Shown here piece by piece: positions 17,329 through 25,728 of a DNA stretch of 64,000 bases. Location of the stretch: NCBI RefSeq assembly GCF_051594765.1, contig NZ_JBPPGJ010000018.1, positions 73,400-137,399 on the forward strand, in the 5' to 3' direction. The position numbers were made by a program, and so were the translations under genes. The stretch's first letter is position 1, and the number at the start of each line of letters is the position of its first letter. This DNA is from Paenibacillus_AR sp051594765. GTDB taxonomy: Bacteria; Bacillota; Bacilli; Paenibacillales; NBRC-103111. The notes under the pieces were generated by a model. It was not told the origin of the DNA, did not search any database, and saw nothing but the letters and a program-made list of their open reading frames with translations.

Positions 17329-18060
17329 ATGATCACGGTCCGCAATCTGACCAAGAAAAGCAAAGAGGGACAAGACATTCTTTCCAAGATCAGCTTCCAG
17401 GCGGGGGATGGGGAATTCATCGCCATCGTAGGTGCCAGCGGCTCAGGCAAAACCATGCTTTTGCGCTGTCTGGCCAAGCAGGAGAAATGGGATCAAGGAC
17501 AATATATCTACAACAATCAGGACATCACGTCCCTGAATATTTTTGAGGCGTACCGCCTGAAGAGGGAATGGGGCTTCCTGAACGAGAATCCGGATGTGGA
17601 TCCGAACAAGGACGCCCTGAAGAATGTGCTGGACAGCCGGTATCAACACATGAACTGGTTCCGGAAGCTGACCCGGACCGTCTCCCAGGACGAGCACGTC
17701 TTCGCCATGGACTATCTGGAGAAGGTGGGGCTTCTGGACAAGGGACGGGACAAGGTAGCCAAGCTGTCCGGAGGAGAGAAGCAGCGGGTTGCCATCGCGA
17801 AGGCTCTTATCAAGGGAGCCAAGGTCATCTTCGCTGACGAACCGATGAAAGGTCTTCATCCCGACGCTCAAGCCCGGGTCATGGAGGACCTGCGGTCCGT
17901 AAGCACGCGGGATAACGGTACGGTCTTCTGCTCCCTAAGCAATCTGGATCTGGCGGAACGGTATGCCAGCCGGATCTGGGGCTTGAACGGCGGCCGGATT
18001 GTCCTCGACATCAACGGGCGCCGCCTGACTCCGAGGGAAAGAGACATGGTCTTCAGCTGA
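17329..18060 (+). CDS. Orphan ABC transporter ATP-binding protein, PhnC-like
   Basis: A 243-residue ATPase with GASGSGKT (Walker A), LSGGEKQRVAIAKAL (signature) and VIFADEP (Walker B with catalytic Glu). It resembles the phosphonate-type PhnC group, but there is no permease or binding protein gene beside it. The Q-loop region is atypical (GFLNENPDVDPN). Either it pairs with a remote permease or it has a non-transport role. GAGAGGTGG precedes the ATG. Confidence 0.8.
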   Translation: MITVRNLTKKSKEGQDILSKISFQAGDGEFIAIVGASGSGKTMLLRCLAKQEKWDQGQYIYNNQDITSLNIFEAYRLKREWGFLNENPDVDPNKDALKNVLDSRYQHMNWFRKLTRTVSQDEHVFAMDYLEKVGLLDKGRDKVAKLSGGEKQRVAIAKALIKGAKVIFADEPMKGLHPDAQARVMEDLRSVSTRDNGTVFCSLSNLDLAERYASRIWGLNGGRIVLDINGRRLTPRERDMVFS

Positions 18061-18077
18061 CGCAGTAGGGGGGCGGA

Positions 18078-18395
18078 ATGGGCATGCGGGAGCTTACCGG
18101 TGTGGAAGTCGAGGCCGCGGCGAGGCGGGGAGAAGTCTTCGCCGTCTTCTTTCACACGCCGACCTGCGGGACCTGCAAGCTGACGGCGAGAATGCTGGAA
18201 GCCGTGGAGCTGCTGCTTCCCGGCCTCGCATTCTACTCCTGCAACGTGAATCTGGCACCCGGCCTGGTCCGGTCCTGGCAGATCCGGTCCGTCCCCTGCG
18301 CCGGCTTCGTCCGGGATGGCGGGCCGCTGGAGCTGCGCTACCGCATCGGCGGGGCGGATGAATTATACTTCTACTACAAGAAACTACACCTATGA
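18078..18395 (+). CDS. Thioredoxin-like protein with CGTC active site
   Basis: A 105-residue single thioredoxin fold with redox Cys30 and Cys33 in PTCGTC, no signal peptide, and the usual cis-Pro region SVPCAGF. That region has an extra Cys next to the Pro, which is unusual. Presumably a cytosolic thiol-disulfide protein. The start at 18078 lies close behind AGGGGGGCGG; ATG 18084 is an alternative. It is 17 nt after the ABC ATPase and 24 nt before udk, suggesting one transcript. Confidence 0.8.
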   Translation: MGMRELTGVEVEAAARRGEVFAVFFHTPTCGTCKLTARMLEAVELLLPGLAFYSCNVNLAPGLVRSWQIRSVPCAGFVRDGGPLELRYRIGGADELYFYYKKLHL

Positions 18396-18419
18396 ATGGA
18401 TGGAACAGGGAGGACGACC

Positions 18420-19043
18420 ATGCTTGTCATCGGCATCGCCGGGGGCACCGGCTCCGGCAAAACAACCGTCGCGCACCGTATCGTCAAACGGATCGGCTCG
18501 CAGCACGTGGCATTGATCTCACAGGATTCCTATTATAAGCACCAGCCCCATCTGACGCTGGAACAGCGGGCGTCGGTCAATTACGATCACCCGAATTCCT
18601 TCGACAACGGGCTTCTGCTGGAGCATCTGAGGCAGCTTCGATCCGGCGTCGGCGTAGACGTGCCGGTCTACTCGTTCTCGGAGCATATCCGGCTGGAGGA
18701 GACCGTCCGGCTGGAGCCGAAGCCCGTCGTTATCCTGGAGGGAATCTTGTTGCTGGCGGATGAACCGCTTCGCGGGGAGATGGACATCAAGGTGTTCGTG
18801 GATACGGATGCCGACGTCCGGGTGCTGCGCCGGATCGCCCGGGATCTGAAGGAACGGGGACGGAGCATCGAATCGGTATTCGCCCAATATCTGGATACCG
18901 TAAAGCCGATGCATGAGGCCTTCATTGAGCCTTCCAAGCGCTATGCGGACCTGATCGTTCCCGAGGGCGGGGAGAATGAGATCGCTATCAGTCTTCTGGC
19001 TTCCCGGATCGAGCAATCGATTCCCCATAAGACCGGAATATAG
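18420..19043 (+). CDS. udk: Uridine kinase
   Basis: A 207-residue nucleoside kinase that phosphorylates uridine and cytidine (pyrimidine salvage). P-loop GGTGSGKTT at residues 7-15, the NYDHPNSFD substrate segment, VILEGILLL, and RRIARDLKERGR are all present. Length matches the bacterial Udk. The start at 18420 follows GGGAGGA; the frame is open eight codons earlier. Confidence 0.94.
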   Translation: MLVIGIAGGTGSGKTTVAHRIVKRIGSQHVALISQDSYYKHQPHLTLEQRASVNYDHPNSFDNGLLLEHLRQLRSGVGVDVPVYSFSEHIRLEETVRLEPKPVVILEGILLLADEPLRGEMDIKVFVDTDADVRVLRRIARDLKERGRSIESVFAQYLDTVKPMHEAFIEPSKRYADLIVPEGGENEIAISLLASRIEQSIPHKTGI

Positions 19044-19107
19044 TATACTGATCAGGAAGTTCCATTTTGTACCATACCATAACAGCCGTAACGGAGGGTT
19101 CCCGTAC

Positions 19108-19893
19108 ATGAACGCACATGAAATCGATTATCAGATCATCGGCAGCGAGATGCAGTTCGTCCAGATTGAGCTTGATCCCCAGGAGAGCGTCGTGGCGGAA
19201 GCCGGCAGCTTCATGATGATGGACGACGGCATCCAGATGCAGACCATCTTCGGAGACGGAAGCTCCGACAACAAGGGCTTCATGGGCAAGCTGCTGGGAG
19301 CAGGCAAGCGGCTTCTGACCGGGGAGAGCCTCTTCATGACCGTGTTCACCAATGGGGCATACGGCAAGAAGCACGTTTCCTTCGCATCCCCTTATCCCGG
19401 CAAGATCATTCCGCTTGATCTCTCCGAGTTGGGCGGCAAGATCGTGTGCCAGAAGGATTCTTTCCTGTGCGCGGCCAAGGGTGTCTCCGTCGGCATCGAG
19501 TTCCAGCGTAAGCTGGGGACCGGCTTCTTCGGTGGCGAGGGCTTCATCATGCAGAAGTTGGAGGGTGACGGGCTGGCGTTCGTCCATGCTGGAGGTATGG
19601 TGTATGAGAAAATCCTGCAGCCGGGCGAGCTGATCCGATTGGACACCGGATGCCTCGTGGCAATGACGCGGGACGTAGATTATAACATCGAGTTCGTCAA
19701 AGGCATCAAGACCGCCTTCTTCGGCGGGGAAGGCTTGTTCTTCGCCACCCTGCGTGGACCCGGCAAGGTATGGGTTCAATCCCTGCCGTTCAGCCGGCTG
19801 GCAGACCGCATCACCTCGGCGGCGGGCGGAGCCGGACGTAAGGAAGAGGGCAGCATCCTGGGCGGGCTGGGCAATCTTCTCGACGGAGATTGA
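19108..19893 (+). CDS. AIM24/TIGR00266 family protein
   Basis: A 261-residue glycine-rich beta-type protein with the conserved blocks ESVVAEAGSFMMMDDG, GESLFMTVF, GKIIPLDL and FFGGEGLFFATLRGPGKVW of the AIM24/TIGR00266 family. Function is unknown. The start at 19108 follows CGGAGGG. A strong two-way hairpin ends it and the convergent small gene. Confidence 0.85.
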   Translation: MNAHEIDYQIIGSEMQFVQIELDPQESVVAEAGSFMMMDDGIQMQTIFGDGSSDNKGFMGKLLGAGKRLLTGESLFMTVFTNGAYGKKHVSFASPYPGKIIPLDLSELGGKIVCQKDSFLCAAKGVSVGIEFQRKLGTGFFGGEGFIMQKLEGDGLAFVHAGGMVYEKILQPGELIRLDTGCLVAMTRDVDYNIEFVKGIKTAFFGGEGLFFATLRGPGKVWVQSLPFSRLADRITSAAGGAGRKEEGSILGGLGNLLDGD

Positions 19894-19913
19894 TGCGCTC
19901 TGCTTAGGTAAGC

Positions 19914-19964
19914 AAGAAGCCCCCGTATGGCGAGTGAGACACTCGAGCCATACGGGGGCTTCTT
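19914..19964. terminator. Two-way terminator hairpin
   Basis: An 18-bp stem (AAGAAGCCCCCGTATGGC with its complement) topped by GAGTG/CACTC lies between convergent genes. The U-rich stretch is part of the stem and works for both strands. Confidence 0.8.
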
Positions 19965-19984
19965 ATGTTGGCGGCTGGTAACGA

Positions 19985-20248
19985 TTACTTCTCCTGCAGC
20001 CGGGCGATATAGTCTTGGATCATCTCTTCGGAGACGAACTGCCGCAGGGGAGAGATCCCGTTCTTGGCATGTTCGATGATCCGGGCGGTAACCCGGTTGA
20101 TGGCTTCCGTCGTGAACGGCTCCCCTCTTACACACCGGTCCACTGCTTCCTGAATCAGCCGTTCCCTTTCGTCGTCAAGCTCCTGAAAGGTTTGCAGATG
20201 CTCGTGCTGCTTTCTGGAATGCTTCGTGATGGCTTCATGGACGTTCAT
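19985..20248 (-). CDS. DUF2533 (YpbS-like) protein
   Basis: An 87-residue soluble, charged helical protein. The start NVHEAITKHSRKQHEHL and the later TEAINRVTARI match my recollection of the Bacillus YpbS/DUF2533 family of unknown function. The start at 20248 follows CAGGAGGCGG on the minus strand; nine further codons upstream are open but lie before that site. Confidence 0.75.
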   Translation of the reverse strand: MNVHEAITKHSRKQHEHLQTFQELDDERERLIQEAVDRCVRGEPFTTEAINRVTARIIEHAKNGISPLRQFVSEEMIQDYIARLQEK

Positions 20249-20312
20249 GACCGAGAACCGCCTCCTGTAGGTCAAATTCTTAAATTTAGGTAGAACAAAT
20301 TGGTTTTAAATA

Positions 20313-20321
20313 TGATACTAT
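20313..20321 (+). promoter_or_regulatory. Extended -10 promoter for the TRIC gene
   Basis: TG-A-TACTAT before the TRIC-family gene. RNA would start near 20328, leaving about 70 nt of leader before the TTG start. Confidence 0.5.
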
Positions 20322-20399
20322 AGAAACGTTGCAGTTACAATGGATTCGACATACATCGTCAAAGGTCGCGCCACATCAACTCGAAAGGACGGGAATGCA

Positions 20400-21005
20400 T
20401 TGAATTGGGAGCTGTTCAGCTTGATCGGCACGATCGCTTTTGCGGTCAGCGGCGCCATCGTAGCGATGGAAGAAGAGTATGACATCTTGGGCGTTTTCGT
20501 TCTGGGACTCGTTACGGCCTTCGGCGGGGGAGCCATCCGGAATTTGTTGATCGGCGAACCGGTCACCACCTTGTGGGAGCAGGGCCTATATTTTCGCATT
20601 GCCTTGATCGCCACCACTTTTGTCTTCTTCTTGCCGCCGCGCTGGATCATGCGCTGGAAGACATGGGAGTCTTTTTTTGATGCCATCGGCTTATCCGCCT
20701 TTTCCATCCAGGGGGCGCTGTACGCACAGAAGAACGGACTGCCTATGAGCGCCATTATCGTAGCCGCGATGCTGACGGGTATCGGCGGAGGGATGCTTCG
20801 CGACGTGCTGGCGGGCCGCAAGCCCTTAGTTCTTCGGGAGGAGATCTATGCCGTTTGGGCTATCGCCGCCGGATTTATGATCTGGACCGGATGGGTTCAT
20901 GGACCTATGAGATTGGGTGTATTATTCGTCGTTGTGGTCATAATGCGAATGTTATCCATTTTTTATCATTGGAAATTGCCAAAACGAAAGCTGCTGCTTC
21001 CCTGA
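20400..21005 (+). CDS. Trimeric intracellular cation channel family protein (UPF0126)
   Basis: A 201-residue protein with about seven membrane helices formed by two similar halves. The hallmark glycine motifs are GGGAIRNLLIG in the first half and GIGGGMLRDVLAGRKP in the second. Bacterial TRIC proteins form trimeric potassium-permeable channels. I choose the TTG at 20400, placed 9 nt after AAAGGA and directly before the first helix. An ATG at 20340 in the same frame has no ribosome site. Confidence 0.85.
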   Translation: MNWELFSLIGTIAFAVSGAIVAMEEEYDILGVFVLGLVTAFGGGAIRNLLIGEPVTTLWEQGLYFRIALIATTFVFFLPPRWIMRWKTWESFFDAIGLSAFSIQGALYAQKNGLPMSAIIVAAMLTGIGGGMLRDVLAGRKPLVLREEIYAVWAIAAGFMIWTGWVHGPMRLGVLFVVVVIMRMLSIFYHWKLPKRKLLLP

Positions 21006-21064
21006 CCGTGGGTTGATATGGTACTATTGGCATAATATTCACTTACATCATTCGACATTTAGTA

Positions 21065-21092
21065 TCAACAAATTCGTCCTCTCATCCGATAT
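21065..21092 (+). promoter_or_regulatory. SigD-type flagellar promoter for motAB
   Basis: TCAA, 16 bp, then TCCGATAT, close to the motility sigma consensus TAAA-N15-GCCGATAT. It lies 39 nt before motA, where B. subtilis motAB also uses SigD. Confidence 0.6.
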
Positions 21093-21130
21093 AGAGAGAA
21101 GAAAAAGAAAAAGATGTGGGAGTTGGAACG

Positions 21131-21934
21131 ATGGAAAAGTCAACACTTATCGGTCTAGTCAGCGCAGTCATCGCAGTCGGTCTGGGGATGGTGATGAAGG
21201 GTGCGAACCTGGCGGCCCTGTATAACCCTGCCGCCTATCTGATCATCTTCTTGGGAACCTTTGCCGCCTTGTGTATGGCGTTCCCGATGGCGGACATCAA
21301 GAAGATGCCCACTCTGTTCAAGCTGATCTTCAAGCACCAGAAGCGGATGGAGAAGCAGGAACTGATCGAGAAATTCGTCGAGTGGGGAACCATTGCCCGC
21401 CGTGAAGGCCTCCTGGCCCTGGAGGTTACAGCGGAGAGCGTCGAGGATCCGTTCCTGAAGAACGGCATGAAGATGCTGATCGATGGAAGTGATAGCGAAT
21501 TTGTCCGGGACGTCATGCTGGAGGATATCCATGCGATGGAGGAGCGGCACCGGGTTGGTGCGCAGATCTTCTCGCAAGCAGGTACATATGCACCGACGCT
21601 GGGCGTGCTTGGTGCGGTTGTCGGTCTGATCGCAGCCTTGGGCAACCTGAACGATATTGAAAAGCTGGGCCACTCCATCGCGGCGGCGTTCATCGCGACG
21701 CTGTTTGGGATTTTCTCCGGATATGTGCTGTGGCATCCCATTGCCAACAAGCTGAAGCGGTTGTCCAAGGAAGAGGTGGAGATCAAGCTGATGATGGTGG
21801 AAGGTCTCATCACCTTCGGTCTGGGCGGCTCCGCCAACTCCATCCGCCAGAAGCTGCTGGTCTTCCTGCCTTCGAGCCAACGCAATCTGGAAGCCAAGGA
21901 GGGTGCAGCGGGTGGCAAAGAAGCAAAAGCATGA
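21131..21934 (+). CDS. motA: Flagellar motor stator protein MotA
   Basis: A 267-residue stator subunit with four membrane helices: two at the N-terminus, a long cytoplasmic loop (KRMEKQELIEKFVEWGTIARREGLLALE) that contacts the rotor, then the paired helices around APTLGVLGAVVGLIAAL and AFIATLFGIFSGY. It assembles with MotB into the ion-driven stator. The start at 21131 is preceded by GGGAG. It overlaps motB by 23 nt. Confidence 0.95.
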   Translation: MEKSTLIGLVSAVIAVGLGMVMKGANLAALYNPAAYLIIFLGTFAALCMAFPMADIKKMPTLFKLIFKHQKRMEKQELIEKFVEWGTIARREGLLALEVTAESVEDPFLKNGMKMLIDGSDSEFVRDVMLEDIHAMEERHRVGAQIFSQAGTYAPTLGVLGAVVGLIAALGNLNDIEKLGHSIAAAFIATLFGIFSGYVLWHPIANKLKRLSKEEVEIKLMMVEGLITFGLGGSANSIRQKLLVFLPSSQRNLEAKEGAAGGKEAKA

Positions 21935-22805
21935 ACACCATGAGGAGCATGTGGACGAGTCCTGGCTAATCCCCTATGCAGACTTGCTGACGCTTCTGCT
22001 TGCCTTATTCATCGTCTTGTTCGCTACCAGCCAAGTGGACCAGAAGAAGCTGGAGCAGCTTTCCAATGCCATGCACGGAGCCTTCAACGGCGGTAAGGGC
22101 TTCTTCGAGTTCTTCGGCGTGAAGGAGCCGACCAAGGACGCTGACCCGGATTCCAAGCGGAAGACCCGGGAGGATTCCCAAGGGGCCGAACGGAATGCAG
22201 CGGGCACCGATAACATTACGGCGGAAGCCATCGCCCAGCAGCTGGCCCAGGCCCTGCAGAATCAAGAAGCCCAATCGGAGCAGGAGATGTCGGAGCAGGC
22301 GAAGCAGGAACGGGAGAACCTGGAAACCCTGAAGGAGAAGCTGGACCAATACATTAACACCAATGGGCTGGACACTCAGCTGGACACCACCTTGGGGGAG
22401 CATTACGTGATGATCACGATCCGCGACCAGGCGCTGTATGCGTCCGGTAGCGCAACGGTCAAGCCGGAGGCGAAGGTGCTGGCGGGTGCCATCTCGGACA
22501 TCCTGGTCAGCTACCCGGATTATCAGGTGACGGTGTCCGGTCACACGGACAACATCCCGATCACCTCCAAGACCTTCGAGTCGAACTGGGATTTAAGCTC
22601 CGCCCGGTCTCTGAACTTCATGAAGGAGCTGTTCCGCAACCCCAAGGTGAATCAGCAGCGCTTCAGTTCCACCGGCTTTGGCGAGTTCCATCCTATCGCT
22701 ACCAATGACACGTCGGAGGGTAGGGCCCAGAACAGAAGGGTGGAGGTTTCCATCTTCAGTCCAGGGTTCGTCTCCTCGAAGCAGCTGTCCACGTCCACGC
22801 ATTGA
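21912..22805 (+). CDS. motB: Flagellar motor protein MotB
   Basis: A 297-residue stator subunit: short basic/His-rich N-terminus, one membrane helix with the ion-carrying Asp in PYADLLTLL, a long coiled and polar linker, and a C-terminal OmpA-like peptidoglycan-binding domain (VSGHTDN and NRRVEV). The GTG at 21912 has AAGGAGGG 7 nt upstream, inside the end of motA; GTG 21903 is less well placed. The ATSQ after the helix does not by itself decide proton versus sodium use. Confidence 0.95.
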   Translation: MAKKQKHEHHEEHVDESWLIPYADLLTLLLALFIVLFATSQVDQKKLEQLSNAMHGAFNGGKGFFEFFGVKEPTKDADPDSKRKTREDSQGAERNAAGTDNITAEAIAQQLAQALQNQEAQSEQEMSEQAKQERENLETLKEKLDQYINTNGLDTQLDTTLGEHYVMITIRDQALYASGSATVKPEAKVLAGAISDILVSYPDYQVTVSGHTDNIPITSKTFESNWDLSSARSLNFMKELFRNPKVNQQRFSSTGFGEFHPIATNDTSEGRAQNRRVEVSIFSPGFVSSKQLSTSTH

Positions 22806-22811
22806 AATAGG

Positions 22812-22843
22812 AAACCGGCACCCGAAGGGGATGCCGGTTTTTT
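22812..22843 (+). terminator. Rho-independent terminator after motAB
   Basis: AAACCGGCA pairs with TGCCGGTTT, followed by TTT. Confidence 0.85.
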
Positions 22844-22923
22844 CATCGGAATAGGATCATTTTCTTCTGCCTTCGGTTTATGCTACCATCGAGGTTAAGT
22901 CAAGCAGGAAGGAGGCGTTCCGG

Positions 22924-23811
22924 TTGAAGATCGCAATTACAGGCGGAACCGGCTTTATCGGCCGGCATCTGGCTCGGGAGCTGCTTAATAGGGGGCACCG
23001 GGTTGCCGTTGTATCCCGTTCCGCTTCCAAGCAGGTGGAGGGGACGGAGCTTCTTACCTGGGCACAGTTGGAGGAGAACCCGGATGCCGGCGGAGGCTGG
23101 CAGGCCATCGTCAATCTGGCTGGAGAAACCATCAATCAAAGATGGACGGACGCTGCCAAAAGGCGGATTCTGGATTCCAGGGTGGAGGCGGCCGAACGGG
23201 TGGCCCGATGGGTTGAGAAGATGAAGACCAAGCCCGATGTGGTGGTCAACGGTTCCGGAATGAATATTTACGGAACCTCGGAAAGTGCGGTGTTCGATGA
23301 ACGGGATAGCGGAGCACCCTCGGATTTTTTGTCCTCGGTGGTCGAGAAGTGGGAGCAGGCTGCAGACCAGATTCAAGGAGTACGGCTGGTTAAAATCCGA
23401 GTCGGACTCGTCTTAAGCGGAGACGGCGGCGCATTGCCTCCGATGGCACTCCCCTACAAGCTTGGGATCGGGGGAAGGGTTGGCAGCGGCAAGCAGTGGA
23501 TCTCCTGGATTCATATCCGGGACATGGTGAATCTGTTGATTTTCGCCATCGAGAATGACCGAGTCTCCGGACCGGTCAACGCAACTGCGCCGAATCCGGT
23601 GACCAACGACGAGATGGGCCGGATACTGGCCAAGGTGCTGCATCGTCCCCATTGGCTGCCGGTACCCTCCATGGCCATGAGGCTGATCTTCGGCGAGCTG
23701 TCGGACCTGCTCTTGAAGGGGCAGCATGTGGTGCCGCGGAAGCTGTTGGAATTGGGCTTCCGGTTCGAATATCCGGAGCTGGATGAGGCCTTACACGAGA
23801 TATACGGATAG
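22924..23811 (+). CDS. TIGR01777/YfhF-type NAD-dependent epimerase family protein
   Basis: A 295-residue extended short-chain dehydrogenase-like protein. The nucleotide loop is GGTGFIG at residues 7-13; GEKPI-type neighbours such as LAGETINQRWT and NGSGMNIYG, and WISWIHIRDM, identify the TIGR01777 group (YfhF in Bacillus, SulA-like in cyanobacteria). Catalysis has not been established for the group. The TTG at 22924 follows AAGGAGG. A terminator ends it. Confidence 0.85.
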   Translation: MKIAITGGTGFIGRHLARELLNRGHRVAVVSRSASKQVEGTELLTWAQLEENPDAGGGWQAIVNLAGETINQRWTDAAKRRILDSRVEAAERVARWVEKMKTKPDVVVNGSGMNIYGTSESAVFDERDSGAPSDFLSSVVEKWEQAADQIQGVRLVKIRVGLVLSGDGGALPPMALPYKLGIGGRVGSGKQWISWIHIRDMVNLLIFAIENDRVSGPVNATAPNPVTNDEMGRILAKVLHRPHWLPVPSMAMRLIFGELSDLLLKGQHVVPRKLLELGFRFEYPELDEALHEIYG

Positions 23812-23826
23812 CCTTGAACCGATCGG

Positions 23827-23867
23827 GACTGTGTGGTCCGGCTGCGGCCGATCTTCACAGTCTTTTT
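23827..23867 (+). terminator. Rho-independent terminator
   Basis: GACTGTG pairs with CACAGTC around an inner GC hairpin, followed by TTTTT. It separates the epimerase from the VanW gene. Confidence 0.75.
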
Positions 23868-23898
23868 GCAATTGGGGGGCCGCCGGTACGGTATGGCA

Positions 23899-23907
23899 TG
23901 ATATGAT
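23899..23907 (+). promoter_or_regulatory. Extended -10 promoter overlapping the apparent ATG codons of the VanW gene
   Basis: TG-A-TATGAT. RNA from it would begin near 23914, downstream of the in-frame ATGs at 23903 and 23906, which would then not be translated. Confidence 0.45.
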
Positions 23908-23941
23908 GGAAGTGTATCCCAATTATGGAGGTGCTTCCCCC

Positions 23942-24739
23942 ATTCATCGGTCCATACGCAAGCTCTATACCGCAGCACCCTTTGTCTATCAGGCTCGAAT
24001 CATGCAGCTTCGGTTGGTCAGGAGCTTCATGAACCGCTTCGAGAAGTATGCCTCCCAACGATCCTCCGAGTCTCTGCCCTATACGGTGAAACGGCATCAA
24101 TCCTTGCTTCGCAGGAAGCTGGGCTCCACGGATCCCATGCTGCAGGAGAATAAGATCGTGAACCTGGGGCTGGCCATCGGGACCATGGAGGGCATCGTCA
24201 TCCGACCGGGCGAAACCTTCTCCTTCTGGCACCTGATTGGCAGGACGACAGCCGACAAAGGGTATCTAGAGGGACTTCTGCTCTCCCAAGGAGAGGTCAA
24301 GACCGGCATCGGAGGCGGCTTGTGCCAGCTGGCGAATCTCTTGTTCTGGCTGGCCCTCCATACGCCGCTGGAGATCAGAGAACGGCATCATCACAGCTTC
24401 GACCCCTTCCCGGATGACCGGAGGGTTCTTCCGTTCGGAAGCGGAGCCAGTGTATTCTACAACTACATCGATCTCAGGTTCTTCAATCCGACGCCGCATA
24501 CGTTTCAATTCAAGCTCCGGCTGACGGGCGAGCATCTGAAGGGAGTCGTATATTGCGATCACGACCTGCCCGAGGCCTATCATATCGAGGAGCGGAACCA
24601 CCGATTCTACCGGGACGGCGATAAGAATTTCCGGGAGAACGAGATCTGGAAACGAACGGTCAACAAGGAAACGGGACAGGTGATCCGGGAGGCCCTCATC
24701 ATTCGGAACCATGCGGAAGTCAAATATCCCATCCCTTAA
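23942..24739 (+). CDS. VanW family protein
   Basis: About 265 residues of the VanW family, known from vancomycin-resistance clusters and widespread in Firmicutes without a defined activity. Seen motifs: HQSLLRRKLG, IRPGETFSFW, and GIGGGLCQLANLLFW. The start is unusual. An ideal GGAGGT (23927-23932) points to an ATT codon at 23942, after which the protein aligns with how I remember the family N-terminus (RKLY). In-frame ATGs at 23903/23906 have no ribosome site and coincide with a promoter. If conventional starts are required, 23903 is the fallback. It ends with a terminator at 24835. Confidence 0.8.
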   Translation: MHRSIRKLYTAAPFVYQARIMQLRLVRSFMNRFEKYASQRSSESLPYTVKRHQSLLRRKLGSTDPMLQENKIVNLGLAIGTMEGIVIRPGETFSFWHLIGRTTADKGYLEGLLLSQGEVKTGIGGGLCQLANLLFWLALHTPLEIRERHHHSFDPFPDDRRVLPFGSGASVFYNYIDLRFFNPTPHTFQFKLRLTGEHLKGVVYCDHDLPEAYHIEERNHRFYRDGDKNFRENEIWKRTVNKETGQVIREALIIRNHAEVKYPIP

Positions 24740-24834
24740 TATCAGCGGGTCCATGGACCTAACACCCGTTAGCCGGTACTCCATAAGCGGCGTCATCCGC
24801 CGCGGATGAGCCGAATCAGAAGCTATCGCAGAAG

Positions 24835-24863
24835 ATCGCCCAATATCGGGCGATTTTTGTTTG
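24835..24863 (+). terminator. Rho-independent terminator after the VanW gene
   Basis: ATCGCCC pairs with GGGCGAT, followed by TTTTGTTTG. The T tract merges into the next promoter. Confidence 0.75.
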
Positions 24864-24930
24864 TTTTCGACGAAAAATCCTATAATCCGGCATTTCCCGA
24901 TTGTCCGACGCAACGGATAAGAGGTACAAT
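24857..24930 (+). promoter_or_regulatory. Two candidate sigma-A promoters for the signalling block
   Basis: First: TTGTTT (24857-24862), 18 bp, TATAAT (24881-24886). Second: TTGTCC (24901-24906), 18 bp, TACAAT (24925-24930). Both precede the first response regulator. Confidence 0.5.
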
Positions 24931-24963
24931 AGACCTACAATGTGAGACATCAAGGAGGACACC

Positions 24964-25728
24964 ATGAAGCGGATCTTAATTGTGGATGATTCATCCGTCA
25001 TGCGCAAAAACTTACGGCTGATCCTGTCCCGGGAAGGCTACGAGGTGGTAGCCGAAGCCTCCAACGGCGAGGAAGCGAGGCGCTTGTACCGGGTGAATCG
25101 GCCCGACCTCGTAACCATGGACATCACCATGCCGGTAATGAACGGCATCGATGCGGTGAAGGCGATCCGCCAAGAGGATCCGGAGGCCCGTATTATCGTC
25201 ATCAGTGCATTCGACCAGAGAAACATGCTGTTCGAAGCCATGGAGAACGGAGCCAAGCATTACATGATCAAGCCCATTACGGCCGAGAAGCTCCTCCAGG
25301 CCGTCACCCAGGTTCTGAAGAACAGCGGCAGGGACCCGGCCGGTCCGGAATCTTCGGATACCGGTGCCCGTTCCGGTCCGACGGGAGAGGATAAGACGTT
25401 ATCCCAGCCGCCGTCGGGAGGTTTTACGGTGGAGAACCGGGAGGGGATCTTCGTGATGAATATCCCCGGACCTGCAGCCGGAATTCATCTTCCTCAGGCC
25501 GGACAAGCCCTGCAAGGCCTCCTATTTATCCGGCCGTTGTCCGTGGAGTTTGCCTTGCGCGGTCTGGAGGATCTGCAGGAAGGGGATTGGGAGAGCTTGC
25601 GGACCATGATCGGGCAGATCCGATCAGCCGGCGGCTTGGCATCGTTATCGGCGGACCATACGGTACTGGGGGAGAGGATCCGACGTCACTTCCCTGATGT
25701 TCCCCTGAAGGAGACCGGCCGAGCATGA
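24964..25728 (+). CDS. Response regulator with receiver domain plus STAS-like C-terminal domain
   Basis: A 254-residue protein. Residues 1-120 are a CheY-like receiver with acidic DD near residue 8, phospho-acceptor Asp53 in TMDITMP, and Lys in IKPIT. After a Pro/Ser/Gly linker, residues about 150-250 form a domain with the pattern FTVENREGIFVMNIPG, which looks like a STAS (anti-sigma-antagonist type) or related fold. There is no DNA-binding domain. The protein matches the last gene of the block (30004-30768) in receiver and tail. AAGGAGG precedes the ATG. It overlaps the cyclase gene by 4 nt. Confidence 0.85.
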   Translation: MKRILIVDDSSVMRKNLRLILSREGYEVVAEASNGEEARRLYRVNRPDLVTMDITMPVMNGIDAVKAIRQEDPEARIIVISAFDQRNMLFEAMENGAKHYMIKPITAEKLLQAVTQVLKNSGRDPAGPESSDTGARSGPTGEDKTLSQPPSGGFTVENREGIFVMNIPGPAAGIHLPQAGQALQGLLFIRPLSVEFALRGLEDLQEGDWESLRTMIGQIRSAGGLASLSADHTVLGERIRRHFPDVPLKETGRA

